In this document: positions 34,262 through 45,442 of the stretch, piece after piece
Position numbering within the stretch: position 1 is the first letter of the stretch
Layout of the letters: each line of letters opens with the position of its first letter
Assembly (NCBI GenBank): GCA_032622095.1
Contig: CP136066.1
Span: 67,280,278 to 67,344,277, forward strand
Origin: Siphonodentalium dalli
Taxonomy: Eukaryota; Mollusca; Scaphopoda; Gadilida; Siphonodentaliidae
Reading direction: 5' to 3'
Length of the DNA: 64,000 nt
The notes under the pieces: model-generated
The model's input: only the letters and a program-made list of their open reading frames with translations
What the model was told of the DNA's origin: nothing
Databases searched by the model: none
Translations under genes and position numbers: made by a program

Positions 34262-35199
34262 TATGACTAATTATGTTCATATTGTTAATTCGAAAGACGT
34301 CTTCCTGCAGTGACATAAATTTTCACATTTGGGCCAATAATGTTAAAATATGTATGTAAGGTTTAAAAGACTAATTTAAACTAATACTATACGTCGCATG
34401 TCATGCGCTCTCATATATGGGTACGTTCATAAACTTGGACATTTTCCAGACATTCTTGTGTATGCATTTCGGTAGATAAAGCTACAATGTGGCAGCAAAA
34501 GAACGCAAAAATGCTTATCAAATGATACTATACCACAGCTAACTACACGAAAAGTCAAAACAATGAAGTTCATGACATTAATGAGGAACCACATCATGCT
34601 GAATAAACAAATGACTCAATCATTGGGACCAGTGCGCAGTCAGAATCATATTCACGATATTCCACAAGGAAAAGAAAGGAGGTAGAAAGCTGACAATTTT
34701 TGCGTGAAGCACTGGTGGACATCGCTTTTGAAATCTGTACAGTAAGCCCACACACTATCTGCAGAATTTGCGAAGAGCAAATATAATTTGAAACAGCATG
34801 TTCTATGTGTGGATTGTTGCATTCAATCACATCAATATATGTTGTGGCATCGACCACAAGTATGGAAGATAATTATACTTGGCAACAATAAAATATAGCC
34901 TGCTTTGCGAAGATCTGTGTTGAAAAACAGTAGACGCAGGAGGGGATCGAAACATGAATGTAAGTGATCTGGGAGAGGACTGACAAAAAAGGCACAAATA
35001 GGCTTATTGTCTCATCCCATTCCAATCACCCATAATCATCAACTGGCAGTCTGCTAAAATATTTTAAAAATTTGTGGTCGGAATAAATAGTTTACATCAA
35101 ATACAAATGTACATTAATTAACACAACTATTGCAAATAGTGGTAATGCCCATAAATTTCACAGATTATTGAATACAATATTTTTACTCAATTTAAAAAT
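34262..35199. other. no gene seen; may still belong to repeat A
   Basis: AT-rich sequence with no recognisable coding region. Because the second copy is cut by the window edge, it cannot be decided whether repeat A extends into this stretch. Confidence 0.4.
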
Positions 35200-36510
35200 T
35201 AAATTTAATCATCTCCATAATTCGATAAATGTTGACATAATTAAGTCACTTGAACAATTATACCTTCTCAACTGTCATAACTATATGGGACCGGAGACGA
35301 TCAGGGCATGCATATAGTGAGCTAACAAAAGCCGATACATAAAAGCATTAAAAGTATATTTATCATTCTACGTAAGAGATATATTCTTGCACAAAGAGGG
35401 ACAGTGGACCACCAGATCATCGCATGTTAGAATGGCTCATGTACTATAACACAAAATAAAACAGTCAGTAGCAAATGACTGTTCATGATCCTCCAATACT
35501 GACATCCGACCACGTGACATCCGAATGGTAGAATGGCTTTTCATGATCCTCCAATACTGGCATCCGACCACGTGACATCCGAATGGTAGAATGGCTTTTC
35601 ATGATCCTCCAATACTGGCATCCGATCACGTGACATCCGAATGGTAGAATGGCTTTTCATGATCCTCCAATACTGGCATCCGACCACGTGACATCCGAAT
35701 GGTAGAATGGCTTTTCATGATCCTCCAATACTGGCATCCGACCACGTGTGTGACATCCGAATGGTAGTATGACTTTTCATGATCCTCCAATACTGGCATC
35801 CGACCACGTGTGCGACATCCGAATGGTAGTATGACTTTTCATGATCCTCCAATACTGGCATCCGACCACGTGTGCGACATCCGAATGGTAGTATGTCTTT
35901 CAGTACCATTGAGTCGCGAAGAGTTACTATGTTGGTAATTAGATTCAAAAGAAAATCACCATAGACCACTTGTTGTTCAGCATCAGGTATATATATCCAC
36001 GTTAAGTGTGTTCTTGACCGACTATGTAATCATGATCGCCATTGCTAACTGACAAACGTAAAGTTTGAATAACACAGAAAAGAGCGTTCCATGTTAGTTT
36101 ATTCCTGATATGGTAGTAATGAAGAGCGTTTATTTCACTTTGAGGGCCAACAATTGCAAGAAAAACAGCTGAAAATGCCTGTGGCCGTGCCACGGCATAC
36201 GAAGCCGGCATATCAATATTTTGTGTATTGCTAGCCTATCGTATACATCCTCCAAATTACGCTGACAGGTCCGTTAAAAGAAGCCACATGAGTATGACCA
36301 GGACAAATTCCTTACGCTAAAATTAACGTATATCACGCAAATATTTCCTTGTGTACATAGGTTCATATTGGACCTATTTGATTATTATTTTTTTTCTTTT
36401 ATGGCGCGGACCACAGTACCTGTAATTCAGGTATGATATATATGGTAAACTTGGTACCCAAATTTTGCATGTGGGTTTACTAACAAAATACAGGTCAAGT
36501 TCGAACTTAG
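35200..36510 (+). repeat. dispersed repeat family X, copy 3 (longest)
   Basis: Most complete copy in the window. It opens with AATCATCTCCATAATTCG, contains the amplified 58/62-bp minisatellite, then CCACTTGTTGTTCAGCATCAGG, AAAGAGCGTTCCATGTTAG and CTTGTGTACATAGG. It closes with CGGACCACAGTACCTGTAATTCAGGTAT and a TACAGGTCAAGTTCGAA segment. At 36433-36437 it preserves the single GGTAT that is duplicated around the foldback element in copy 4, so it serves as the empty-site reference. Non-coding. Confidence 0.88.
35484..35905 (+). repeat. minisatellite, seven units of 58-62 bp
   Basis: CATGATCCTCCAATACTG starts at 35484, 35542, 35600, 35658, 35716, 35778 and 35840. The first four intervals are 58 bp. 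The last two are 62 bp because CACGTGACATCC became CACGTGTGTGACATCC or CACGTGTGCGACATCC. The other family X copies have one unit, so the array is a local expansion. The later longer units show a second expansion of a variant. Confidence 0.97.
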
Positions 36511-37079
36511 GTTCTGCTCGCCAATTGTTACAAGAATTACGTCTCTTTTTGCAATTAATTTTCGTTTCCGGGTGATAACTTTAGTAAGGCTGAATTAAAT
36601 GAAATGTAAATGAACTACCCTTGACGACATATTCAATGATGCCGCGGCTGCAAAGAACAAAAAATCCGAACTTGAACATCCTGTCAAGGTTCCGAAAGTT
36701 TGTGTGTTATTATGTTGACTAGATTTTTAAATTACCATGAGCTAAGTCGTATCGGCAGGTCGATTCAGGTGATACAACCGCCCTAGTACCTCCAGGGCTC
36801 CTGCACCACACCTCACAGCAAACAGGGTGCCACATTTGGGGATTTTTACCCCTCGAAGTGGGGCGGTAGGCTATTCTACTCCGGCCCCACACGGGGTGTG
36901 AAATAATAGAAATTTAAGTACATGTTATTAAATGGTGATGGTTATGTATATATGTTAGAATTCTATCAGAGGTTTGAATTTGCTAACATTGTGAATTAAA
37001 ATCAGGAATGATTCATAGAATTAAACTAAGATATATATTTCACAGGTATATCATCCCAATATCTTAAACACCAAGATGT
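36511..37079. other. no gene; one GC-richer block
   Basis: Contains a fragment of the ~168-bp receptor-like repeat (CCGGGTGATAACTTTAGTAAGG, near 36570). A GC-richer block follows at 36750-36905 (CCTCCAGGGCTCCTGCACC, CGAAGTGGGGCGG, CCGGCCCCACACGGGG) that looks like a short interspersed repeat, but I cannot name it. No coding region. Confidence 0.4.
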
Positions 37080-37420
37080 ATGTGTTCGAGACTGGTCAAC
37101 TGTTGTCGGGGCATCGTCCATAATCTGAAAGATTCTGACCCCGTCATTTATTTCCAGGGAAATCTCGTTAAAGTGACCCGGGTAATTTTTGACAAATACG
37201 ACGCAACTAGTAAACGCGCGATTTCAGTGAGAATCCAATATCCATTGAAACTGAAATTTGCGTTAACCATTTACAAGCCACGGGGGCTTACATTGGATCC
37301 GCTGGTGTTGGATTGTGGCAGTCTTTTTTCGAGCAGGGCAGATAGGTGTTGCTGTGGGAAGGGCAAAGTCAACAAGTCGGCACAAGTGAACAATTATAAA
37401 CGAACAGTAGCAGAGAAAAA
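37080..37420 (+). pseudogene. Pif1-family helicase C-terminal fragment, frameshifted
   Basis: The open frame shows RLVNCCRGIVHNL, DPVIYFQGN, then IQYPLKLKFALTIYKPRG LTLD. This is the C-terminal RecA-like core of Pif1-type helicases, which normally reads PL-x-LA-x-A-x-TIHKSQGLTLD. After a shift near 37325-37332, another frame gives AGQIGVAVGRAKS (37333-37371), the arginine-finger motif that closes this domain. The order and spacing of motifs match the family, so this is the tail of a Pif1-like helicase, as encoded by Helitrons and some other large transposons or by host genes. Substitutions (K-P-R for K-S-Q) and the frameshift make it inactive. No ATPase N-terminus was seen upstream. Confidence 0.8.
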
Positions 37421-37430
37421 ACAAAGTGCA

Positions 37431-38425
37431 ATATTTTCCACAGAAATCAGAACATTTCCTTAATGATATTTCGTGTTGCCTAACTTTCTCCATTGGATTC
37501 ATAGCAGAAGATGAGCTAGAACATTGTGAGCTGCATCACGACACTGGGAGAAACGACAGCCCTGATAAGATAATTTCTTCCCAAAGCAGATTGTATCAAA
37601 CAATGCCCATTTAATTTTAGAGTTCGAAAAATCAGAGGAAGGACATAAATTCATGGAGTCTGCAAGCAGCGTACATCAAGCTTTATTAGAAACGTAAATG
37701 GGCATTCAATACACGATAATTATCAGGATTGTGGAGACTATAATGCTCATTTTTCTCAATGTGAATAGTAAATTCCGAACTTTGTCATTTTGCTCCTATG
37801 AATTAGCCTGGTCATATTCATTGCCATTAGCATCATTAGTCATTATGACCACGATCTTCACAATCGTCCTTTTTATAATCATGCATTATCATAATCATTC
37901 TCACAATGGTCTTGAGACTTCAAATTTAATCTTATTCCATTATTATCGTTAACCAGAATCTTCATCCATTACCATTTTTAGTTTTCATTATCATTCATAA
38001 CACCATCATGAAGATAGTCATCATCATCCTCGTCATCATCATTGTCATATTTGCATTGTTCAGCCATTTCTATTTTATGAGTCTATAATATCAGCTGCTA
38101 TGCAAAACCTGGTGGTTTTCTGGGAGGAGATACAAGTGACAATAGTTTACCCGCTGGTCCGGTGGGCATATCTTCCATTGTACATGTATAAACTGGCTGT
38201 GAGCTCCTCTGTCATTGAATTATGTTCAGAATCAAATGAATGCAGCAAACTGTCCATTCTTGTCTAAGAAGCTACTTCTCTATCTGATGACAATTTTCAC
38301 CCCTTTTCATATAATCTGTTTAACATGAAACTGGTTTTCTGTAACACCTTTGACTTCCATCATCATATCGGACAGTAGCAAAGTATATTTATAACCGATA
38401 TTTTTACAAACAGAGTGAAATCAAT
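37431..38425. other. no recognised gene
   Basis: AT-rich; CAT/ATC-rich low-complexity at 37850-38060 (CATCATCATCCTCGTCATCATC). Short open frames after the helicase fragment have no known motif. Confidence 0.45.
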
Positions 38426-38896
38426 ATGAACTACGAATCGTTGGGAAATTTTAACCGCCCATATTGGTTGTCCTGCCAAAATTCTGTCCTCGTCTCCTTC
38501 CTGGAAGGAATTAGTCAATGTGACTTTAAGAAAGAAAAGAAAATCGACACTTTGTGCATGGTAATTGAACAGATAAGGTATGAAACACAATATATTGGAC
38601 CAATTTCGTTCATGGTGAACCTTTTAACTTATTTTGTGACATCTAGTAAGACCGTAAGTCACATTTTAGGGCTATTACATGCTTCTGCATCATATCAAAT
38701 TATATTGGACTGGGCAAAGGCCAATGACTATGCATCACACCCGCTAAAATGTCCAGATTCGGGAAATGTCGTAACTTTCTTCGACAATAACCAGGTTTTG
38801 GGAAGGCGGTGGCAAGTTAACATAAATGCAAAACCACTTCTAAGTGTTATTACAATTATTGTACATATATTATCTTATATCTATATTTGCGAATGA
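38426..38896 (+). CDS. 156-residue ORF with FDNNQ motif, unknown function
   Basis: ATG 38426 to stop at 38894-38896. It is one of the longer open frames in the window outside the LINEs. The middle has a helical, hydrophobic stretch (YIGPISFMVNLLTYFVTSSKT, HILGLLHASASYQIILDWAKAN). VVTFFDNNQVLGRRWQVNINAKPLLSVIT follows, split here for reading as VVTFFDNNQ and VLGRRWQVN. A second locus (39990-40233) repeats the FDNNQ block with related flanks. I recall similar F-D-N-x-Q segments in repeated uncharacterised proteins of invertebrates, but cannot name the family. The hydrophobic C-terminus (VITIIVHILSYIYI) may be read-through. It probably belongs to a multicopy mobile gene. Intact start and stop, but no promoter or splice evidence. 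Confidence 0.45.
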   Translation: MNYESLGNFNRPYWLSCQNSVLVSFLEGISQCDFKKEKKIDTLCMVIEQIRYETQYIGPISFMVNLLTYFVTSSKTVSHILGLLHASASYQIILDWAKANDYASHPLKCPDSGNVVTFFDNNQVLGRRWQVNINAKPLLSVITIIVHILSYIYICE

Positions 38897-39255
38897 CAAA
38901 ATGCCTGCACAATAAATGCCACGCAAACTTGCCAGTGTGTGAACTTACTATTAGAGATGAAATTCGTTAAAGAAATATCTTAGTTTTACTTAAAAAATCA
39001 ATGTCGATTTTATTGCGTTCCATTGATGGGGGTTTAATGTCGCTTTCAGCAACTAAGACAATATCACGACATTGCTATTTTTGGTGCTGCAAAAAATCCG
39101 CAAATTGAAGTTTAATCTAACAGTGATTTTAATGGCTACGACTTTTATGTGTTCCCCAATGTCAAGGGTGCAATTGATTGCACACATGTCAGAATATGCA
39201 ATCCGGTGGCAATGAAGCTGCACGATTTATAAACGGGAAAGGATACTCATCGATC

Positions 39256-39321
39256 AACGTACAGATGATATGTGATGAACGTACAGACGATATGTGATGA
39301 ACGTACGGATGATATGTGATG
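39256..39321 (+). repeat. 22-bp tandem repeat, three units
   Basis: AACGTACAGATGATATGTGATG at 39256, 39278 and 39300 with single-base differences. The unit derives from the INVQMICD codons of the Harbinger transposase remnant. Confidence 0.95.
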
Positions 39322-39611
39322 CTATCTGCGAGTGCTGAACATTCTTGCTAGTTGGATAGGGAGCGCGCATGACAGTAGAATATTTAGCAACAGTGAAATA
39401 AAGGACCTGGTTTCAAATTTGACCCCTGGTGGGTTTCATGGGATACCCATGCATTCGTACCCATGACTCCATAGAGACAACCCAACAACTGATTCTGAAT
39501 AAAAGGTTACAAGGCTCACATTAAAGCGCGAAACATTGTAGAAAGGCTCTTCGGGGTAAGGTAATAAACAGCCGAATCCTTGATCTACATTACACATTGA
39601 GGACAAGTCTC

Positions 39612-39790
39612 GAACATACACTGGTGATTATCGTGGCAGTAGGCTTACACTGGTTATTATCGTTGCAGTAGGCTTACACTTGTGATTATCGTTGCAGTAG
39701 GCTTACACTGGTGATTATCGTCACAGTAGGCTTACACTGATTATTATCGTGGCAGTAGGCTTACACTGGTGATTATCGTTGCAGTAGGCT
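39612..39790 (+). repeat. 29-bp tandem repeat, about six units
   Basis: The unit AGGCTTACACTGGTGATTATC plus GTGGCAGT recurs with AGGCTTA at 39641, 39670, 39699, 39728, 39757 and 39786. It derives from the last helix of the Harbinger transposase remnant. Confidence 0.95.
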
Positions 39791-39989
39791 TATTTGCGTT
39801 CCAAGAAATAAGTTCCATATGAGCGTATTACACCAAACTCAGATATACCCAAAAAATCACATTATTTCAGGTTGCCCCGTGACAGTGGTCAACACAGAAA
39901 TTGAGTTTCTGTCAAACAATATTTCATTTAAAACTATTTCAAAATGGATAAAAGATCAAGAGGAAGTTCCGATAGCAACCTCATACATA

Positions 39990-40233
39990 TGGCGATGATT
40001 GTTTCACTGTTTTCGATAATAACCAGATGTTTGCCAAGCGGCGAATTTCGTATGAGAATAAATCCGTGGTTAGTGGGGTAACCAACGTTCTAAACATTAT
40101 TCCACACAACCAAACAGGCATTATGAACTTATCGACATTGGAACCGCGAAACTGGTTGAAATATAGTATTAACGGTTGTGCTGATGTATTTCTTCGAATT
40201 CGCCAGTTTGTAGAAAAATGGAAACACATTTAG
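39990..40233 (+). pseudogene. second FDNNQ-motif fragment
   Basis: The open frame reads CFTVFDNNQMFAKRR, ISYENKSVVSGVTNVLNIIP, HNQTGIMNLSTLEPRNWL. The FDNNQ core and the following basic/hydrophobic pattern parallel the ORF at 38426-38896 (FFDNNQVLGRRW, LLSVITIIVHIL). A stop lies upstream in related sequence (39930-39990), so this copy is truncated. It lies downstream of the Harbinger remnant, 1.1 kb after the first FDNNQ ORF. Either the family is duplicated locally, or one ancestral gene was split by the Harbinger insertion and diverged copies remain. Confidence 0.45.
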
Positions 40234-40627
40234 TAGAACGTGACAAGTTTATTAAGGATCGGGTTCGACTCTCATGTTATCATAATATTTCGTAAGAGCT
40301 GGCTGGACCGCCTTCCGAAATGGTAAAATGTAGTCATATAGGAGAGGTCCAATTTCTCGAATCTATTAAGAAAAGTTCGCAGTATAATTGGGTCGCTGGC
40401 AGAGGCAAACATTAATTTCATTTAGGAGCCCATATTTTTCAAAACCATTGTTCCTATAGAAGTGTTCGCGACATCTTGTGTGTATTAACTCAATCTATGT
40501 TTAACAGAACATGGGTTGTGCTGGGATATGATGGTTCGCCTTACCTCTCGGACAGTAGACTGCTATCATGCATTATGCAATTCTGATTATCAATTTAATT
40601 TACAATCCTTTTCTCTTAACATTCCAG
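40234..40627. other. no gene seen
   Basis: AT-rich sequence between the second FDNNQ fragment and a candidate exon; no supported feature. Confidence 0.45.
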
Positions 40628-40751
40628 GTTGACCTACAGACGGCTAATGCGCAGCTGGTCGCGATCTCTTGGGGGAGCCTTTTGAGCCAGAAGGCTCCAA
40701 TTAAATTAGCCTCACCTGGTGGCCGGGCATTCGGAATCCGACGTACATGTA
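40628..40751 (+). other. candidate internal exon
   Basis: A 124-nt segment lies between a strong acceptor (TTTTCTCTTAACATTCCAG) and a donor GTAAGTAC. It is open in one frame (VDLQTANAQLVAISWGSLLS, QKAPIKLASPGGRAFGIRR). A further acceptor (CATTTTGTTACAG) ends at 40877. I do not recognise the peptide. The following sequence enters the foldback element at 41014, so any gene here would be interrupted. Confidence 0.35.
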
Positions 40752-41365
40752 GTAAGTACTGGATATATTTAAAAAGTACCCATCCCTACAATTATATGAT
40801 ACCAGATTATTTCAGGCACACTTTCTCATATTTGTTTACCTGTTTATATATATTATTTCATTCCCATTTTGTTACAGAAATTGATGACACCATTACGGTG
40901 CGGCGCATGTCAAGCTATTTCACTGTTCCTATGTTGGTGTGATCGAGGAAGAAGCCGAGAAGAGGGAAGAAGTATGGTATTGCTCAGACACGTGCAGCAA
41001 TTGGTATCCATCACTCACCGTATAATCAATCGGAAGATGTTTCGGGCCAACGCGGATGTTTTTGACAGACAACGAAGGTGCGACGTGTTTTTTTTTGTCA
41101 TTTTCATGCGTTGATTCTGGAGTGGACATGCTCTAGACAGCACATGAAGAGAATGGAATGATATATTTGCATTATTCCTCGATTGCCCAGTGTGGGGACC
41201 ATTTCCACACACGTGTAAAGTTTTAGGGGTGTATAGGAGGTGCACACTATATATTTTTGGGCTGTACAAAACAGGTACCACCCGACAGCAAAATCCGCCC
41301 AGTTGACGAAACATACAGTTATTTCAATTAAATTGGCACCAGCCGGTCAATATCTTCACTTGTTA

Positions 41366-42471
41366 TCCTTCATCCCATTTTCCTCTCTTCTGATTGGCTG
41401 AGAGTGCGTCACATGGCGGGCGATAAATCACCATATTACCCTCGAGGGTAACATTGTCTCAGTTATTGACCGCTCAGCTGTTACCAGCAAACATAGAACT
41501 ACGAAGAACTCACCACGCAGAGATTCTCTGACAGCTCTCTGATAATTTCGAAAAACACTGTTTTTATAAACCCCACTGTTTCATAACAACCGCGAACTGT
41601 GGTGTTTGCTAATTTGGATAATTGTCTGTTTTTTTATTTGCTATTAAAGCACGCTATGTATAAATGGTGTTATCACAGACACATATCTGTTATAAGGTGT
41701 AATATTCCTATTGGACCTTTTTATATCAATAATAAAGACCGTGGGACAAATAGATAAACCTGATTATGCAGTTGGTATTTGCTGCAGACAATTGCACATA
41801 CGTTACAACTACGTTTATGTGCTTGATCAAATAGCCACTCTTTGCTGTTTATCAATTGACTATTTCTTTTCTTCAATACATTCCTCAGACTTCAGAGAAT
41901 ACCCGTATGTTGCGTAACAATCTGTGACATATGTCAAATTCTTTTTGCACTACTACGACGTGTTAGTTTCACATTATTTTAGCAATCTGGAAATGAACAC
42001 GTCTGTCGGCGTCTTCACGGCCATTAAAATTTGAAACGAAACCGAACATTTCGCTGCATGGCTACTCAACTTCGAAATTGCTTTGCTCCTCTTTCCGTGA
42101 ACCGATTTCCACCAAGCAACCAGCAAACTGACCGGAGAATAGCTGCGCGAATGACGGGTCTGTTAATTGATCCAGATTATGAATGTTTTATTTTCTAAAT
42201 AGCGATGATTCCAACATAAAATTAACTTTTCGAACTGGATTAAAGAATATATGCGCGCATTTATGCCTGCTATTAAGGAGGTTCGTGTGTACTCCTTTGT
42301 CAGATAACAAAACAGTTATCACCCTTGTTTTCGTGAGACACGGGGATTTGTCGCCGCTCTCGACCTGGAATGTCACCCTCGGGCCTGGCGGCCCTCGGGT
42401 GACATTCCAGGTCTCGAGCGGGCGACAAATCCCCGTGTCTCACTCAATCGCGGGCGATAACTGTATATTAT
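41366..42471. mobile_element. insertion in the left arm of F2
   Basis: Comparison with the intact right arm (around 45085-45095) shows that ~1.1 kb were added between ...CAATATCTTCACT and TAATGTAGCGGG.... The segment contains a strong hairpin near its right end (42312-42464) and no recognisable ORF. Clear terminal repeats or target duplication were not found; GTTATC appears near both ends, on opposite strands. Confidence 0.6.
42312..42464. repeat. strong hairpin (inverted repeat)
   Basis: ACAGTTATC and GTGAGACACGGGGATTTGTC on the left are mirrored at GACAAATCCCCGTGTCTCAC and GATAACTGT on the right, with GACCTGGAATGTCACCCTCGG pairing near the loop. A related, looser version lies in repeat copies A and B (near 33560-33625 and 63300-63365), where GACATGGAATGCC is paired with GACATTCCATG. 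Confidence 0.93.
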
Positions 42472-42907
42472 TAATGTAGCGGGATGTCGTGGCAATTACC
42501 ATTGAGAATTTCAGTTCATAATTTCCCGAAATGACCGATCGTAGGTATCAAATGTAAGGCATGGTGTAGAGAACATTGACAACGCGGATGTGTCGGGAGT
42601 GACAACACGGGTGCGACGTGCAGAGGAATTTGGGTTGAGTTCCTGGAATCGCGCTGTTGTCATTTTTAAACAATTTAATGCGCTCCGGAAGTAGACACGC
42701 GTATTCAACCGTGCACCATGGCTCCTGTGACATTTGTACGCAATAAACGAGATCACTGAGTCTTATTTGTCGCGCACTGAGCGAAAAGTAGTACGACTCC
42801 TGAGTTTATACCCTAACAAAAGGGAACTGAGAGGGCTGTACATGTATATGTGTCACATATTAAGTTATGGGCGGTTGGACTGAATAGACGACTATCTGTA
42901 TACATGA

Positions 42908-44655
42908 GCTCGTACAATGCAACTGAAGATCATTATTCATATGTGAATCATTTTAGCATCTTCGATGTTGCAATGCCTGTAAGAAATATACACATTCCAT
43001 TACAAAGGGACACAAAATCATGTCTCCATATCCACATCACTGGAGTGACACCGTGTTCAATACAACTCGAGATAAATACACCTATGGCAACCCAAAAATT
43101 TGACATACACGCAGCAATACAATGATTCTCTCAAAGTCAACAACCTACACAGTTGTGGTTATATTTTATCGAGATCATTTCAATGATATCCATAACCATG
43201 AATTTAAATATTATAATGATTGTTCGGAGCATATATAGGCACCCATTGTTCAACAAAATGTTAATGAAGTTTCAATCCGACCGATGCAATATTCGCCATG
43301 CAGACCCATGCTTTGTCTTTAATATAGACGTGTGCCCGATCCTTTTCCTGGAGTCCCACCCTTTACCATGCACTTTCCTGTTCCTGAAAACAATAACTTA
43401 AGAGTGAATTGGTCGTATTTGACATATAAAACATCATATACATGTATAGCGATATATATAGTGATACCCAATTCCACCAGTGGTATACGAGAAGTACAAA
43501 CACCCATGTTTTACTAATCAAATGATATATTGAATTCTCAATCTGCATTTAGAGTGCTCATAGCAGACATTTTAGTGTGGAATTCGAATGATTCACATGA
43601 AGACATAATTTCTAACAAATCATCATGTGAAATATAAAGACTTGACGTGAAAATAGTACATCTTATACCATGACATGTCTACATAAAAATGTCACTATTG
43701 CTGTGTAATATTGCAAGCTAGCTGACTATAGGTTATCAAATATGATTGGATTAGGATTGCATCGTAATTGATTTAAAATATATTAAAGGTTAAACGAAAC
43801 TATTTTTATCCCATAATATTTACATAGCCCGTCTGTGATACACTAAATACTGTCCTGTGATTGGTCAACTGACACTTGGGCAACTTGTTTTATGTCCGCA
43901 TAATACAGAGACCATGTTGTATTATGATGTGTAACACAAACAGGAAGTGACACTCTGATTATGTAATCTCAACTGATCAATGTATTCCACGCTGTCAGAA
44001 TAATTGGGCGAGTTTTTCAAAGTTCAGCCGAATTACATCGGAAGACAGTGATTTCAATCATTACGATATCACCGCGACATGTTCTGAAATCTTATATTGG
44101 GCTGAATATATGTGATAAGTGGTCTAATCTCATATTCTCGGCCATCTTTTAGAAAATAAAAACTAATTCACTCAGAAAATTTATGGGAATAAATAATCAA
44201 AACGTTATACAAATATAAGATATGAATGTCGTAGTAGTATGTGTTATTGGGATATACGACGATGTGGTGGTTCTGGGTACATTTAGTGTAAACCGCGAAG
44301 TGTACCCCGAACCACCACATCGTCGTATCACCAAATAACACACACTACCACTACATTCATTTCTTAAATAAAATGTAGGGCGAGGCACGCTTCACGAGTT
44401 CAGACACGATACTATGTAATATTGAAATGTGTTCACGGAAAGTTTTCAACAAATAGTGCTCTTGCGCGTTGTTGCTAGTCAAAATTGTGCCTGCTCTGAC
44501 CACACTATGCCATAACGAGCGTTAAATATCGACTGAAATTGTGTAGTTATCTCATGCACGAGCCGTTGCATGATGCGAAACTATCCACATAATATGCACA
44601 CGATTAAACAGAGTAATATACTTAATCGTGGTTTCTTTAGATTGCATATCACGCC
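42908..44655. other. spacer of foldback element F2
   Basis: AT-rich, with no transposase or other recognised gene. It includes a second strong hairpin, 44222-44360: arm 44222-44287, mirrored at 44296-44360, with ACGACGATGTGGTGGTTC and its complement. Several short open frames have no known motif. Confidence 0.5.
44222..44360. repeat. hairpin in F2 spacer, ~65-bp arms
   Basis: ATGAATGTCGTAGTAGTATG through TTCTGGGTAC is mirrored by GTACCCCGAACCACCACATC through CATTCAT, with a short loop at about 44288-44295 and a few mismatches. Confidence 0.92.
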
Positions 44656-45442
44656 CTCATGTACACAGATAGTCGTCTATTCAGTCTAAACTTCCATAAC
44701 ATAATATGTAACTCATATACATGTACAGTCATCTAGGTTCCCTGTAGTTAAGGTATACACTCAGGAGTAGTACTATTTTTCGCTCAGTGCGCGACAAATA
44801 AGACTCAGTGATATCGTTTATTGCGTACAAATGTACGCAGGAGCCATGTTGCACGGATGAATACGCGTGGCAATTCCGGAGCGCTTTAAAGTGTCTAAAA
44901 ATTACAACAGCGCGATTCCAGGAACTCAGCCCAAATTCCTCTGCACGTCGCACCCGTGTTGTCACTCCCGACACATCCGCGTTGTCAATGTTCTCTACAC
45001 CATGCCTTACATTTGATACATACGATCGGTCATTTCGGGAAATTATGAACTGAAATTCGCAATGGTAGTTGTCAAGACATTCCGCTACATTAAAAAGTGA
45101 ATATATTGACCGGCTGGTGCCAATTTAATTGAAATAACTGTATGTTTCGTCAACTGGACGGATTTTGCTGTCGGGAGTACCTGTTTTGTACAGCCCAAAA
45201 ATATATAGTGTGCACCTCTTACACCCCCTAATACTTTACACGTGCGTGGAAATGGTTCCCACACTGGGCAATCGAGGAATAATGCACATATACCTTTCCA
45301 TTCTCTTCTTGTTCTGTCTAGAGCATGTCCACTCCAGAATCAACGCATGAAAACGACAAAAAACACGTCGCACCTTCGTTGTCTGTCCAAAACATCCGCG
45401 TTGGCCCGAAACATCTTCCGATTGATTATACGGTGTGCATCA

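Larger units (their letters stand above)
39040..39810 (+). pseudogene. PIF/Harbinger transposase, decayed and expanded by tandem repeats
   Basis: Pieces in several frames spell the DDE nuclease core of Harbinger transposases. They are FPNVKGAIDCTHVRI (39152-39200; first catalytic Asp), GKGYSSINVQMICD (39236-39270), AHDSRIFSNSEI (39365-39405; second Asp), AHIKARNIVERLFG (39515-39560; Glu region) and a final LVIIVAVGLH segment. Frameshifts and stops lie between all of them. Two stretches have been multiplied in tandem inside the gene: a 22-bp unit three times (39256-39321) and a 29-bp unit about six times (39612-39790). Harbinger transposases cut and paste DNA with 3-bp target duplications. No terminal repeats were identified here. 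Clearly dead. Confidence 0.82.
41014..45437. mobile_element. long foldback element F2 (4.4 kb)
   Basis: The left end CTCACCGTATAATCAATCGG is matched by the complement of the right end, CACACCGTATAATCAATCGG. The inverted arms are 41014-42907 on the left (interrupted) and 44656-45437 on the right (782 bp, uninterrupted), around a 1.75-kb spacer. A 5-bp direct repeat CATCA lies directly outside both ends (41009-41013 and 45438-45442). The terminus, arm design and 5-bp repeat parallel element F1 at 46479-49209 (CACACTGTCTAATCGG). No transposase is recognisable in arms or spacer, so this is a non-autonomous foldback transposon. The left arm has taken an insertion of about 1.1 kb. Confidence 0.8.

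Noticed and set aside
35484-35905. 58-bp repeats as possible CRISPR or regulatory array
   Set aside because: Whole units repeat without spacers, and single units occur in other family X copies; local expansion of a repeat.
36750-36905. GC-richer block as a tRNA or snRNA gene
   Set aside because: No cloverleaf arms, A/B boxes in proper spacing, or snRNA signature could be traced.
42850-43125. Peptide HIHITGV...QLEI in the F2 spacer resembling HIEITGV...QLEI in the F1 arm
   Set aside because: Short match that is in an arm in one element and the spacer in the other; not enough to claim a shared gene.
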